Source: Conoideocrella luteorostrata
Lineage: Eukaryota; Ascomycota; Sordariomycetes; Hypocreales; Clavicipitaceae
Assembly: GCA_032433595.1 (NCBI GenBank)
Contig: JASWJB010000340.1
Span: forward strand, 1-44,871
Reading direction: 5' to 3'
Length of the DNA stretch: 44,871 nucleotides
Within the stretch, counting starts at the first letter, position 1; each line of letters starts with the position of its first letter. The notes below the pieces were generated by a model. It did not search any database. It was not told the origin of the DNA and saw nothing but the letters and a program-made list of their open reading frames with translations. A program made the translations under genes and the position numbers. Positions 12,807 through 25,181 of the stretch are shown here, piece by piece.

Positions 12807-13874
12807 GTTGGTGGTGTATTGAAGGGGGAACGAAGAAGTGTGGTGATGGTGAGAACATGAGTGATGAGCCGCAATTCCCGTCCTCAAAAGCATTCATCCA
12901 AGTTATATACATCCTAAAATCTCATCTCACATAGAGGAAGGGAATTTGGTGATGCCATGCCTAGATTCACCCCTATTGTGCAAATTGCCAGCCCGGCGTG
13001 AACGAAGTAGGCCGCCTGGGGCTGCGCAGACATTCATCACATATCATCTGCGTCTCTTCAGGACACCCCCTTTATGTGTTCGTCCCCGGATATGGCATAG
13101 GCAAGCAGCAGCCAAGCAACCGAGCAAAGCTGTCACATTGCAGACTGCATTTCAGCTCGTGGTGAAACGCCACATTGGACTCGGTGAAGCAGAACAGGCC
13201 CTGCAAGAAGTGCAGAAACCCGGGTTCATGTTATCCGGGCAATGGCCGCAAATGCCAAGAGATAGGCCGGATGGGCGAGACGGGTCGTATCAATGTTTGG
13301 CATATCGGTGTCTGCGGGAGTTCGCTGTTCTTCCTTCAATGGCACTTCCTCTCATGTCGCTTTTCATGACTGCTTCGGTGCCGCTCCCCCTCCCCCCTTC
13401 CCTTCCCCCTTCGCTCTTCACCCTCTGTTTCTTTTGCACCTGGGAGTCGTATTGCGAAGGTCATGGGAACATAAGCAGCTGTTATTAAAAAAAGCCATCA
13501 GCGTCATCAGCGAAGCTGTAACACAACCACTCGCATCGACACGTTCCGTTATTGGGTCAAGTCACAAAGTTCAAGTTGTCAGAGAGTGCCGTAATTTTAG
13601 AATTGAAGACGTGCAAAGCCCCGAGTGAAATTTTCTTTTGCTTTAATACCAGTTCAAACAGATCTGCTAGCTTCTGAGTGTCTACTCTGACAGGAGAAGA
13701 ACCAAGTCATGAGAATTCTCCAAACTTTAGTGTATTAACTCATATGACAGCTATGTACTATCGACGCCACCAAAGCCCGTGAGACGGGCACAGCTATCCA
13801 AACCGCCAGCCAGCCAAAGCTGGAATCAGGCCTCCACCACGACTACGAAGGCTTGGAGCTTGCAGCTTGTCGCA
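12807..13874. other. Interval between ankyrin-vWA and lectin genes
   Basis: This 1.07 kb stretch probably holds the promoter of the ankyrin-vWA gene and the 3' end of the lectin gene. It contains a C-rich tract (about 13380-13425) and no reading frame with recognisable features. Confidence 0.5.
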
Positions 13875-14893
13875 TCACCAGCAAGGCCGGCAAGAATAGT
13901 AGACGGGAGGCGGGCGGTATCCGCCACAGCAACCGCCGCCCATGCCGAAATTGTTGTAGATGATGCCGTAGTTGTTTCCGAAGACATCTCCGGCCTCAGC
14001 CTTGGTGGCAGGCACAAACTCGCCGTTCTTAATAGAGCCGAGAGCCGCGCGAGTGCCGTCCTTCTTGACATGGTCGACGGTGGTGTTGACAAGGGCAAAC
14101 GCCTCCAGAGCACCAGTAGTGCTGTCCTGAGAGACAACGAGACTGGTCACGGCCTCGTTCCAAGACGAGCTTGGAAGAACGTCATCTATTTGGAAAGGGA
14201 TAACAGTTAGCTTGATGTTTGTGCGCGTCGCGCGCCCAGAGAAGTGCACTCACCGGTCCATTTGCCAGACTCAAAGTCCCGGCTGTGGACATGCACGGTG
14301 TTGTCGCCACCAATGAAGCTCACCACCAACGCCTTGTCAGTCGAGTAGGCCGAGATGGGCGTACCAGCTGCTGCTGCGCCGGGGATGGAGAATTGCTCAG
14401 CCCACTTGTTGGACTCGTGCTCATAGCGGATGGTCTTGATGACACCGTCAGTCCCCTGATAAAAGACCAGGTTAGATCCATGAATGGATGCAATGGCGAG
14501 ATGGCCAGCATGGTGAGTGGCCACCGTGCTGAGACCAGCGAGGTTGGTGTCATCCCACTCCTCAGAGTCGGGATCGAACTCGCTGGCCTTTATCTGGTTG
14601 CTGTTGTTGATGTACAAAACGAAAACCTGCGTTTAGTGCGGTGAGCGACTTGTGCGTAGTTCCGTCTAGGTGAATGCGGCACTCACATTGTTCTCCGATG
14701 CGGCATACACTGCGGAAGAGCCGTTCTTGACTCCATCGGCAACCTTTCGCTGATCCTTGAGGTCATCCCCGTCGTAGATCTTCTCGACCAGACGGCCGCT
14801 CTCTAGGCTCAGGAGGACGAGATTGCCGTTAGCTAGGGTGATGGAGCCCGCAGAGCGCAGAACGCGGACCATGGTCTTAACTTGGCCACTCAT
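13875..14893 (-). CDS. Fucose-specific-lectin-like beta-propeller protein
   Basis: Three exons: 14893-14687, 14626-14254, 14185-13875; introns of 60 and 68 nt; 296 residues, in phase. There is no signal peptide: the N-terminus is MSGQVKTMVRVLRSAG. The body is a series of short repeated units with motifs such as VFVLYINNSNQIKASEFD, LVFYQGTDGVIKTIRYE and KWAEQFSIPGAAAAGTPISA. This pattern is typical of the six-bladed propeller lectins of the Aleuria aurantia/FleA type, which are about 310 residues long. Family knowledge: such lectins bind fucosylated glycans and take part in host attachment or defence against grazers. The last about 22 residues form an unusual Gly-, Pro- and Cys-rich tail (GGGCCGG, then PPPVYY and two more Cys). 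Assignment rests on repeat pattern and length; sugar-binding residues were not checked against a structure. Confidence 0.68.
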
Positions 14894-16500
14894 GGTGATC
14901 TTGTTACTAAAGAGTTGGACAATTGAAATTGATGTTAAAGCTCAAAAAGTGTTTTGTTATTTTTTAGGCTTAGCAGGGCTCCCAGTGCTTGCCAGCCTTG
15001 AAGGGATCCCGTCTCCCTTTAATACACTATCCAAGGCACTCATTCTCTTGACCGTGAATCAATCACAGGGCTGGCACCAACAGTCCATGATCTGTGTCAA
15101 TAACTCTACAAGAAAGTACTCCAAGTGTAAGTGCTTCCAGATGCAGCGAGCATCCCTGCAGTTCAGCTCCCAAATGTTTGTCTTGGCATGGAGTAGGAGT
15201 TGGCCAGTTAAGCAGGTGTCCACACAACACAACGGAATCACAATATCCTATCTTTCCCACCCACGTCTGGCAGATTTTTGTTTGCACGCCCAGTCGGGCT
15301 CTTGTGAGTATGGGCGTCGAAGAATTCGGGCTGGCTGAACCACCAAGTTCACATTCAAGAAGACATTGAGCGTACCTGATTGGTTGGAGTGCGAGGCCTA
15401 TTCTCTTTCTGTGCCAACCTTGATTGGATCAGCCTGCAGCGCGCATAAACTTGCTGGTCTACGGATTATCATGAAGTGAAATGAAGTGCGGGTCACTCCG
15501 AAAGGAGCCATCTGTTGTATGACAACTGCAGGAGATGGGCGAGTAACATGTTCAATGCCCTCGTTAGCCACTGAATTTGGAACATGCAAGGCAGTTTTCT
15601 AACCTGTCAAACAGGTTTATAACATGGCGACTCGGCATATGCATGCCGTGTCAAGTGCGGAAATAAGCCGGTGCAACGTCAAGCTGCAATGCAAGAATGT
15701 GACAACGGTGAACATGGCCCTGTCCTGTCTGCTCTGTAAACGGGCGAGATCCACAGCGGTGGACAAATCACCCTCAAGCTGCTCAGAATATTGACAAGGG
15801 GGTTGACGGTTGAGCTGAGCTATCGATTTGACAGAAGCTTTCTGTCACGACATCCAGCAAAGGGTGAAGCTCGGCGCTTATAGCGGGAATAATGCATTTT
15901 ATATACGCCGTAGCCTGTGACGCTGTCGTCGGAGAAAATGTCCCAGCGTCTCAAGACCATCATCAAATCGAACGGCAAGAGCGCCGCTTGATAGAACGCC
16001 CAGCCAGATATCTCTACATAACGTTCTTATCAAAATCAGGCTTCAATTGTATCCGTCCGTCGTGACCGTTCGAATTGAAAGGACCAAATTGACGCTGGGG
16101 GCCGCGATGTCTCAGTTGTGTATCCTCGCCTCGGATGATTGAACCAAGGCGAATTACCTGATAAGCTCGCCAAGCCGCCCCGCGCACTGTCCACAGCCAC
16201 ACGCTCAATCTCGAAACGGCCTAATGCAATATCCCCATGTTTTCCGAATCCCCATGTCAAAAAATCCAATAGCCTGTGACGCACCATGCATGATATGCAG
16301 TCAGACTACGGGGGTAAACGCTTCTAGCTTGAAGCATGAAGACCCTGTCTTTCAGATCGCCCCAGTTGCGGATCCTTTCCCATCTAGGAACTGACAGAAG
16401 GGACCATGATAGCCCTACTGCAGCGGACGACGGGGTTTCCGATATCCTGTCAGATGTTACGATGATGATGGCCGCTGGGGTGCTTTTGGGAGAAAACTCT
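14894..16500. other. Gene-free interval upstream of lectin
   Basis: The part next to 14893 is presumably the lectin promoter. Otherwise I see only short, overlapping frames on both strands, none with a domain or splice structure. Confidence 0.5.
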
Positions 16501-17080
16501 CGTGGACGCTATGCTTAATAATACATTTACCTACATGGAATATTAGGAATTGACAAGAATATTCCATTAAGCCAAGATTCCCTTATTAGCAAGCTCTTCA
16601 TAGCACAGTACATACTCAATAGAAATTACGTACATTTATTTAGTCAGCAATAGGATCAGTTTAAAATATCATAATTCCTAGCATAGTAACAGCCTTGACA
16701 GCATTTTTATTTTAATAGCTTCCTATTGGGTTTCTACGCTCTTACAGTGGGAGGCAACAAAGTTTTTGTATCCCTTCGGGTTTCGGCAACGTTGCTGTCA
16801 CTACTCTATAGACTAACGACAATAAATGGCTTGATGCTTTGTGTACCGGCCTTCGGCTTCCGGGACTGTTTCTACGCAACAGGGCATTAGGTGAATCAAA
16901 CCTTGAAGAATTCTATCAATAATTACGTGTCAGGCTTTCTTAGCTGCATAGCGTGTTCGCGCGGTATCAGCAGCCATGCAATAACTTCATGCCTTATACT
17001 GTACGTCAGTATTTGAGTGATAAGGGATTGATGCCTGACACCATATCACACATGATAGTAAAACTTACCTCCCACCCAGC
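16500..17080. other. AT-rich stretch, possible transposon relic
   Basis: Base composition changes to AT-rich with no usable reading frame. It contains a perfect 10-bp inverted repeat, 16535-16544 (ATGGAATATT) with 16558-16567. At 16745 there is a TA followed by CAGTGGGAGGCAAC, which resembles the terminal repeat of impala/mimp-type Tc1-mariner elements as I recall it. A matching right end was not found, so this could be a truncated copy or chance. A short partial inverted match, TTGCTGTCACT, follows within 60 bp. Confidence 0.35.
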
Positions 17081-17454
17081 AGCATTAAACGGTTTATCAA
17101 TAGACTAGGGTATTGGAGAAAAGCTGTCACCGTGGGGGCCACCGGTTCCCTGCAGCTGATCGAAACCTCAACGGTCAAGGTGTGAATTGCGTTATGCAAG
17201 AAGATCAAATCTGGAAATTGAAGAGCAAACCGTGGCAGCTGAATAGCCTTGTGACCGTTCACGTCGCAAGTAGACTTTGAGAGGGTGCGGTACGAGCCAC
17301 AGCGCTACGCATGCATTCTTGACTGAAAACAGAACCGATTGATCCTGTTCAAAAGCCTGGAACTGGTCTTCATCCGTCCCAGGTCGCTCATCACACAGGC
17401 GTAGAGCACAGCGCACCGTTGAACCTTGAGTATTATCATCCTGTTGAGCAAAAC

Positions 17455-19034
17455 ATGGTTGGATCACCTGTCCCCGAGCATTTGTGGCATCGAGGTCGCC
17501 GAGGGGGAGACCCCGCGCGAGAGCGAGACAAAGATCCGGTACGGTTTGGCCTGAACTCCGTAGATGACTCTGTCATCGGGCAAGCCAGCGTGATGTTGAG
17601 GTTCGTCAAGACTGGCGCAGGTAGGCAAGCAACCTAACAATCGCGGATGCACAGATCCGGAGTGTTTGAGACGTTCACTTGCTAACACGCGGCTTTCCTC
17701 CACAGAAAAGGGCGGCAATGGATTCTTTGTCAACATTCCAGGCCAGGGCAAAGCTGTCATCTTCACAGCGGGCCACAACCTGATCGATGAGCATGGCGCC
17801 AGAACCACCAAGCTCCAAGCCTGGTGGACAGGTGTCGAGCGAGACCGATGGGTCGACATTCCTGAAAAAGACACGCACATCAGCAAAGAGTTTTCGAGCA
17901 ACCCGACCGAGGCGTCGGCCATAGACGACTTTGGCATCATCCTGATCTCCAAGAACAACGACCCTCCTCCGCCCAGGACGGCCTTCGGATTCGCTCTGAG
18001 GCTTGCAGAAGAGGAGAGGATCGAGGGCTTTTGCAATATCTCCAGCTACCTGACGACCGCTCAACGAGGCGAGACCCCGACCCGCAGCACTGGGCAATTC
18101 GTAAATCCCATCCTGAAAGAGCACCAGCTCGAGTACTTGGTGCGCACCGAGGCGGGCGTGAGTGGCTCGGTGGTCTGGACCGGCTACAATGGCACCCCAG
18201 TCGCCGTGGCTGTACAGTAAGAAGCTTTGTAACTACTACTATTAGTACATATCCCTCCCTTTTCCTTTACTAACAGTGTCCTCCTCCGCTGCCAGTAACT
18301 ACGGCCCAAAGCGACAAAGCCCCAAATACGGTAGCCGCGGCTCTCGCATCGACATGAAGATGATGCGAGAAATCATGGAGTGGACCGGTGTATACAAACG
18401 AGCGGTCGCAATCCTGGCCCGGCCGGTGGGGAGGAAGCAGCCTGCCCTGAAGCTCCCGCTCTGCTTGAGCTGGTCTGAAGAGGACAAGGCTCTCCGCGTG
18501 CATGTGCAGGACGACAGTGGGCCAAAGCCAGTTGAAGCCATCTTTGAGGCTCTGCCCGTGTTTTCCTCAGCCATGTTGCTCGGAAAGGATCCCAGAGAGG
18601 AATATGGCTTCGCGCAGCGCGACAAAAGACCAGGCGCCAAGACGGATGCCCTCCGCTGGATCTCTTGGAATGTGGAATGGAACACGGCCAGCCTCGCCAG
18701 CGCCTTGAGCAGAGCACGCCTTGCGCGGTGGGAAGTTAAGGGAAACACCGCCATCATGGCGCTCAACTGGAAGGGGGCCATTACCGAGGTTGTTGTTCGC
18801 ACTGACGATGGAGTTGTTAAGGAGTGGGACCTCGAATTTCCAGACAGCGATTACTCTGGAATCGCATACCAAGAACGGGCGGTTGAAACTTTCAAGGTAG
18901 GCCTCTAGCCCTCCCTCTCCCTCTCCTTTTTCTTTCTGTCTTTGTTATTGTGCCTAGTTCCTACGGCTGACTTGGATCACTGGGTGAATTGCTTGCAGAC
19001 TCCGTACAACAGGTTTATCCTTGAAGATGCGTGA
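17455..19034 (+). CDS. Trypsin-like serine peptidase with C-terminal extension
   Basis: Four exons: 17455-17620, 17706-18216, 18296-18896, 18999-19034; GT-AG introns of 85, 79 and 102 nt, all in phase; 437 residues. Residues about 35-230 form a chymotrypsin-fold peptidase with all three catalytic residues: H79 in FTAGHNLID, D130 in IDDFGIILIS, and S208 in AGVSGSVVW. The first spliced junction restores the usual N-terminal strand, FVKTGAEKGGNGFFV. Residues about 240-437 form a C-terminal region I do not recognise (WISWNVEWNT, then GVVKEWDLEFPDSDYSGIA). There is no signal peptide or membrane segment, so it is probably intracellular. It converges on the STAND NTPase gene with 252 bp between stop codons. 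Trypsin-like domains occur with NLR/STAND proteins in fungi and bacteria, so an effector role is inferred. The start is the first in-frame ATG after a run without upstream Met. Confidence 0.8.
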
Positions 19035-19286
19035 TTTGATCAGGGAAAATCATCTTCATGCAAAGTTCAGGCAAGATAAATTTAGCTAGTAATCTCATGT
19101 AGAGTATGCGGCTCACTGCTACTACTAGATAATCGTCACTAGGTAGAAAGTTTTGGTCCTGGGACACACAGAAGTTCCCCGTCTAGTTTAAAGCTGTCAT
19201 TTCCCCATCTAAGTGTTTTCGGCATACCAAAGCCAATCGCGACTTTGAGGACCTCTTTTGTGACTCCAACTTCCAGCACAGAAGCC

Positions 19287-22200
19287 CTACGTACTTGGCT
19301 TCCACGGATTCTCGACATCGTCGCCGCCTGTGTATTGCTTGCGCGTCCAAAACCCTAGTCTTTCTAGGTGATCTGCTACACAACCCTCTCCTGGTGCACT
19401 GCGATCAAAGACTTCCTCACATCTCCTATAGACTTCGCCGGCAACCTCCTCATAATTTTCGCTCCATTTTATCCGAAACGGTTGCAGTAGAAGATTTTCG
19501 AGGATGTATTCCGAGTCTTTAGATGAAACCATCTTGCAAGGCTCGAAGAACGAATCCTTCCATTTACCTTGTCCTCTGGTCAGTGTAACGATGCGCTCAC
19601 TGGCGAGTGTCATGGCATGAGCCTCGAACTTCGGAGAACTTTGTCCCATATATCGCCGTGATCCTTTCAAAGCGTCCCAAGCGTTGATAACAAGAGTACC
19701 AAGCAAGGCGTTGTGCTCATCTTGAGCTCCTACTTCATAGGGATCGCTTGCCCACTTGATATTTGGCATCTCCATGTTGATTAAAAAAAACAGAATAAAC
19801 TCTGATTTCATGTCCGCGGCGTGTTGCATAAACATTTGGAGCGCCGTCCAAAATGATTCCTTGAGCCAGCTGTCATCAATCCAACGGGGGGGGATAAGGT
19901 GATGTTTTAGCAAACACGTAAAAGGCGTATCGAGTATGTAGTAACGTTTCCACTTGAACCAGTTTATTCCCGATGACACCATATTTGGATTCGCTCCAGA
20001 TTGTAAAAGTCTTACATAAGTTTGCCCCTCTGTGCCGCATAAGAGCAGAAGTTGTGACTTCAATGATTTTGAGATTTGCCTTCTGGAGACGTTGAAATCA
20101 ACATAAGAATAGCAACCGAGAGACGCACCCAAGACTAACATAACCCAATTTTCTGGCTCATGAAATTGCCTTGCCAAAACCAGCTTCTGTGGTATCAGCT
20201 TGCCTAACCGATGAAGCGATTCCAAATAATGCAAAAGATTATGTTGCTCTGTAGTAGCCTCACAGCCTTGCTGTATAATATTTTTTTCTCGAAGTGGTAT
20301 TTGCGCGGCACCCATTGGGTTCATTGTCATCTTTAAATAGTCACGGACATGATGAATACCATTATAGGTCTCCAGTTTCCTCTGAAAATACTCAGAGCCG
20401 GTCTCAGTGACGACGTGGAACATTCGGGATATGGCAAGACGGGCCTCAAGGAGCCGGAATCGAAGCTGCTCTTCAGAATTCGTATCATTGCTAAGAATTC
20501 TCTGACCTTCCTCTGTCTCTGTAAGGAATTCAAGGGCAGTTCGATGAATAAACCGGAAAGTTCTCAAAATATGATAATATTTCTCGTGCATATAAGGGAG
20601 ATTGGGTTGCCATATACGACCAGCATTCGTGTCCCTAACGAGCGGATTGGGTAGGGTGTCCTGCCATCTTGTCACTAGAAGATTCGGGTCGCAGTCATAG
20701 ATGTCAACAAGCCCAGCGCAACTAACTAGCACATTTTGTTGGAGTTTTTGGCATGCAGAAAATGAGAAATCTCCAAATTCCGTTGGTTCGTCCTCGCTGG
20801 TGAGAATTTGGTTCGCCTTTTCTGTCGGAGCAAGTAGCATTTCGATGACTAGGACACCGTTCAAATTCAGAGCCAGTGCAACAATGATTAGTCTCAGGTA
20901 AAATGCTGCTCTTTCACGATAAATCTCCTCATTATCGTTCAATCGTGACCACATGTCCTCGTAGAGTTTAGCAAGATCACCATGCAGGCGACTAACTCTC
21001 CGGTGAAGATCATCCATATCGTATCCGTTCTGTATTCCCATGTTGAGATCATTTATCACAATATATAGCCAGAGAAATACTCCTTCAGCTTTTTGAAGTA
21101 AATCTGATGTTATATCATCTGGCAGGACATCGTTTTGAATTCCGGTAGTGGAAGGAAACTTGAGCTTGGAGACGATGTAGCTTTTCATGTCGCCAGCGGT
21201 CAAGTCCTCAAGCCGAAGATGAGGAAATGTAATCAGCCGCATCCGGATTGGTATTTCGGGACGACTTGAAAAGCATATTTTGAGCTTCCCAGGCCGGGAG
21301 TGAATCCAGTCATCCACTAGCTCCATGAGATTGTGGATTGTATTGTCTCGACCATCCATCTCATCCACTCCATCCACAAACACACAAATGGGACTATCAA
21401 TCATCGTCATGGCAATCGAAAGTGCTACTCGTAGTTCGTGCAAAGACCAATCTGTGATTGAATCTTTGCTAGATATCTTATCGATATTATTCAGGAGAAC
21501 GTCAAGAAAGTTTGGGTCAACCTCAAGTAGCTGATAGAGCAGTGACGATAAGAGGCCTCGAATGCTTTTCTGCATGCATGTTCCCGGCCGCCAGAAGAAA
21601 TGAGATAAGATTATGACTGGACTCTCCTTCCAGGCCCGTAATGACGATTGGGTGAGGTCGTGCTTGTATATGTATTTGACCAAAGTGGATTTGCCGGAGC
21701 CAGGCTTGCCGCTGATCCAATAAGTCGTACCATCTGATTTGAGCCATTCGTTGAATGGATCCCACACAATTTCAGGTGAAAAACCGTAGCCATTGCCATC
21801 CTCGCTATCGGAGATCCATGAGCCAGATGACTGGTAATTAGTGTTGTCATCATGTTCCCCAGCGCTTGGGTTCGTCTTTTTATCAGCGCAGTCGGCTAGT
21901 ATCCACCGGAATGTTTTTCTCTCGGGTTGTTTAATATCATTAACTCGTTCATTCATGCCTTCAAACTTCAGACTTCGTAGTAGTCGTTTCAATTCGGCTG
22001 CTCTTCTGGCGTCTGACTTTGAGACCTCAAGACCATCGTGGATATCTCTCCCCAGTCGCAATGCGGACTCTCTGACTTCGTGCGTAACGTGATGACGTAT
22101 TGCGATCTCAAATCTTTGAGATGTTGTAGTTACACTCTCTATTACCCGCCGGCTTTCTTTAGATATTAACTCGGAGGTTGTTTTGTGGCCCGCCCTCCAT

Positions 22201-22780
22201 TGCTGCAGGAATGTCCGAAGATGTTGGTCCAGCGACTTCATTTTTAAATGCGTATTGTTTGCACGCTCGCTTCAGCAGGAATCAGCGTGATATTTTTGAT
22301 GAGAAATGTGTCAATGAGAATGGATAACAATTACCAGATGTAGTCGAGAAGGCCGAACTGCATGAGACCCTCGCAGTCATTCAGCTCCTTCTCCAGCCGC
22401 TCCAAACGTCGTTTTCGCCAGTTTGCCTTTGCAGCAACCTTCACAGCTGATCTAAGAGAGCCCGTTCGAGCGTTCTTAATAATAAAATCTACCTCTTCTT
22501 GCAGACTCCTTGCCGCTGCACAGCATTTTTGCGAGATCTGGCGCAAGCGCCTTGCCTTAGCCGGTTGAAACGTGCCTGCTGATGAGGGCGTGTATTCTTT
22601 CTCAATCGCAGATGCAATATCATGCATACAGTCGGCACGATTTTTGAGAGAGCTATCTCCATATCCAGATCCATTTTGGTAGACCTGTTTTGCGACTGTA
22701 ATTATTTCTCGGCCGAAGCTGATTATTTGGAAGATGTTGCATGCGAGGCCCAACGCCGCGATCGGTTCGAGTCCGGACAT
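19287..22780 (-). CDS. NACHT-type STAND NTPase (fungal NLR-like protein)
   Basis: Two exons, 22780-22335 and 22269-19287, with a 65-nt intron (GTAATT...AAG) that splits a Cys codon; 1142 residues. Residues 1-150 are a helical N-terminal domain opening ALGLACNIFQIISFG, the type found before NACHT domains in fungi and possibly HeLo-like. The NTPase has Walker A GKPGSGKST at 336-344 and Walker B CVFVDGVDE at 444-452, followed by SRPEIPIR, the sensor-type arginine segment of NPHP3-type NACHT proteins. The region after about residue 560 is helical and shows no WD40, ankyrin or TPR repeats. Family knowledge: fungal NLRs control heterokaryon incompatibility and immune-like cell death, and the N-terminus is the signalling domain. 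It converges with the trypsin-like peptidase gene. The first ATG of exon 2 (22241) would remove the N-domain and is not preferred. Confidence 0.85.
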
Positions 22781-25065
22781 TTTCGTGGCGATGATGTTCT
22801 CCGGTCTAGCGAATACTCTTGAGCAGCAAATTTCACAGCTTCGATGGCGATATTAAAGAGAAATGATGGCATGTAGGATTGTGGAGCTGCAGCTGTGAAG
22901 GTAGATATGCCTTCCAAAAAGCCGATGCTGCGGGCACAGCCTCGTTCTGCCTGGTTATGTAGATGGCTCAGCCGCAGTCGCATGCATTACTGCCCAACTT
23001 TGCTGTGCCACTCACATGATTTCCACAGTGATCTTTCGGATTTGTCCACAAAAGTGTTCAGCCAGCGAGATGATCGGCTCTCAGTACTGCAATTATTGAC
23101 TGGCCGTGTTGGCGTTTCGATGGCGCGAGAATGACGTGTATTAGCTGTTTGGAAGTTCGAGTCTGGACTATCTTCGTGCGAGATATGCTTGTAGAGGCCA
23201 CTCAACATGCTCTGGTCAGTGCAGTTTTGTCACAATTGCGCAGCTAATTATTGCAAGGTATCTCATGCCGTCAGCATGCAGCAACAGCAACTACCGTGCG
23301 TTGGTTCAACTAATATCGTTCGGGGAACTTGCCGGTGCACATCAGATCTCTCCTAATATAGCATGATGCATGTATAACTCTCTCTCGCATTCCGAGGCTG
23401 GTTCGTGATTGCCTCCGTTGCTTTGACACTGAGAGAGCATAATCTAGTGAGCCATTACTAAACGTTCTCATTTCTTGAGCATAGCGTCCATCCACTGTCA
23501 CATTTATCCCGCTGTTTACGAAGCTCTATCGTCCCGTCCCCGATGCACATATCCCAACACTGAATAAAACTTCCCGTCTCGTCTCGTATCCGATTTAGCT
23601 AATCCGGACCTCTCCTGCGGTATCGACAGTCGGAGACCACTTAGCGATGCCACCTGTTATCATCGTAGTTTCGTGTCGTTTATGCGCCTTTCCGATCGAG
23701 AAATTCCCATAGTGTTCGAAAATAGACAGTCTCGGGGCGAATATCCTCCTGAGTTGAATTGTGACGTTGCGGCCAATCCTGTATGTTTCCTAGATATCCG
23801 TCAGCCATCTCGCTCTGGTACCCAATCCGACCCTTTCGTCCGCCATGTCTCAGATTTACAGTTCTGAAGAATACAGTTGAAGCATGGCATTTACAGTTTA
23901 GCAGCCTGTCCGTGGTGCAAGTCATATGTTCAAGTAAAGCACGTCTGAGTACGGCGAACGCCGAGCGTCACAGCGGATGATCACAAGAAGTGTAGTCGGA
24001 GTGGGCGGCGACTGTCACATATAACTGCCCAAGAGTAAATGAATGCCATAATGACTGCGTCACTGTCGGCAGGCTTGGTCAACTTACGATCTGTATGCAT
24101 CTTGGTGTACTCTAGTAAAATCACAGAGACGTTGTTGAAGTTCTATGACAGATTGAAGTGGCCCATTGGTCCTGTGCAAGACGCCACTGCTCTGCCACCT
24201 GTCTAAAATTCCTGAAGTATGCCTACCGTCCAGCATCGAAAGTAGAAGCGCCCTTCTGCAAGTTTTACACAGCGACGCGAGAACACCCACTCTTGACTAT
24301 CCAGGCTCTTTTTTTTTTCCTTCCGAGCCGTCCATAACACTTTGACGGTCGGGTGAGCATGAAGCGCACACTGACACATTGAGCACTAATTGATGTAGAG
24401 TCAACGTCTTTTATCTTTTCAGATTAATAGTGAGTAATATTTATGTTTTAAATTGTATTGTTGTTCCTCATGGACTTATCTGATGATAAAAGAGCACATT
24501 AAATGCCGGCTGTGTCGTGCCGGAGAAAATTGACTAGCAATACCAGATTATGGTACTCCGTAATCTGCCTAATAATTAGCAATTAGCGACTCCGTATTGG
24601 TACTGCAAGACGCAGAGTAGGTAAGTCAGGAACGTACGGATAAACAGCTGCGACAGCATAATAATCAACAACAATGAACAGCAACAATGAACATCAAAAA
24701 TTAAACATCGACAATAAACAATTAGTTCGCTCGTGACTGTGTTCGCCGCAACGTACAACTATAATTCACTGCATCGTTGTACTTAAATTCTGAATTGATC
24801 AGAGTTTGCGTACAGTACAAAATGAGAGAAATCCCCCTGCAATTGCGAGCATGACTTTCATCAGTGAGTAACATCTACGGCTTTGGCTGATCCGAATGCA
24901 AGTCGCCGCTGTTGAAGAGTGTCTTTCCTTCAGCTTTGCAAAATGTAATGAAGGCGCTTCCGTGAACAAGGTGCATATATGAGCATTGAGTTGCTGCCAA
25001 AGGTTGTCGCTATCTTGAACAATCTAGAGCGCAGTCCACCTAACATGTAATTATAGACGAGCCTT
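22781..25065. other. 2.3 kb interval without supported gene
   Basis: The right flank of the STAND gene becomes AT-rich at about 24400-24800, with repeated AACAACAATGAACA-like sequence and TACTCCGTA at 24554-24562. The largest frames are below 90 codons, lie in conflicting phases and have no recognisable product. Confidence 0.5.
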
Positions 25066-25181
25066 CTCACAAGTACATATTCTGGCGGATCGTGCCCTTC
25101 GTCGAGAAGATCTTGGCCAGCGACGTATTCCGTCGCGACGGCGCAGATCCAGCCGACGGTGTACTTGCTCGGATCACTCAT
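25066..25181 (-). pseudogene. Relic of nucleoside-phosphorylase (PNP_UDP)-type domain
   Basis: The minus-strand frame from the ATG at 25181 reads MSDPSKYTVGWICAVATEYV, then about 18 more residues ending in PPEYV. This is the characteristic start of the fungal purine/uridine phosphorylase-like domain (YTVGWICALxTE ... LDExHxPP) found at the N-terminus of many ankyrin, TPR and NLR proteins. A GTGAGA donor-like site follows, but none of the expected next segments (glycine-rich DYTLGxIG and later) appears in the following kilobase on that strand. I read it as a truncated leftover of a larger gene. The left boundary is approximate. Confidence 0.55.
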
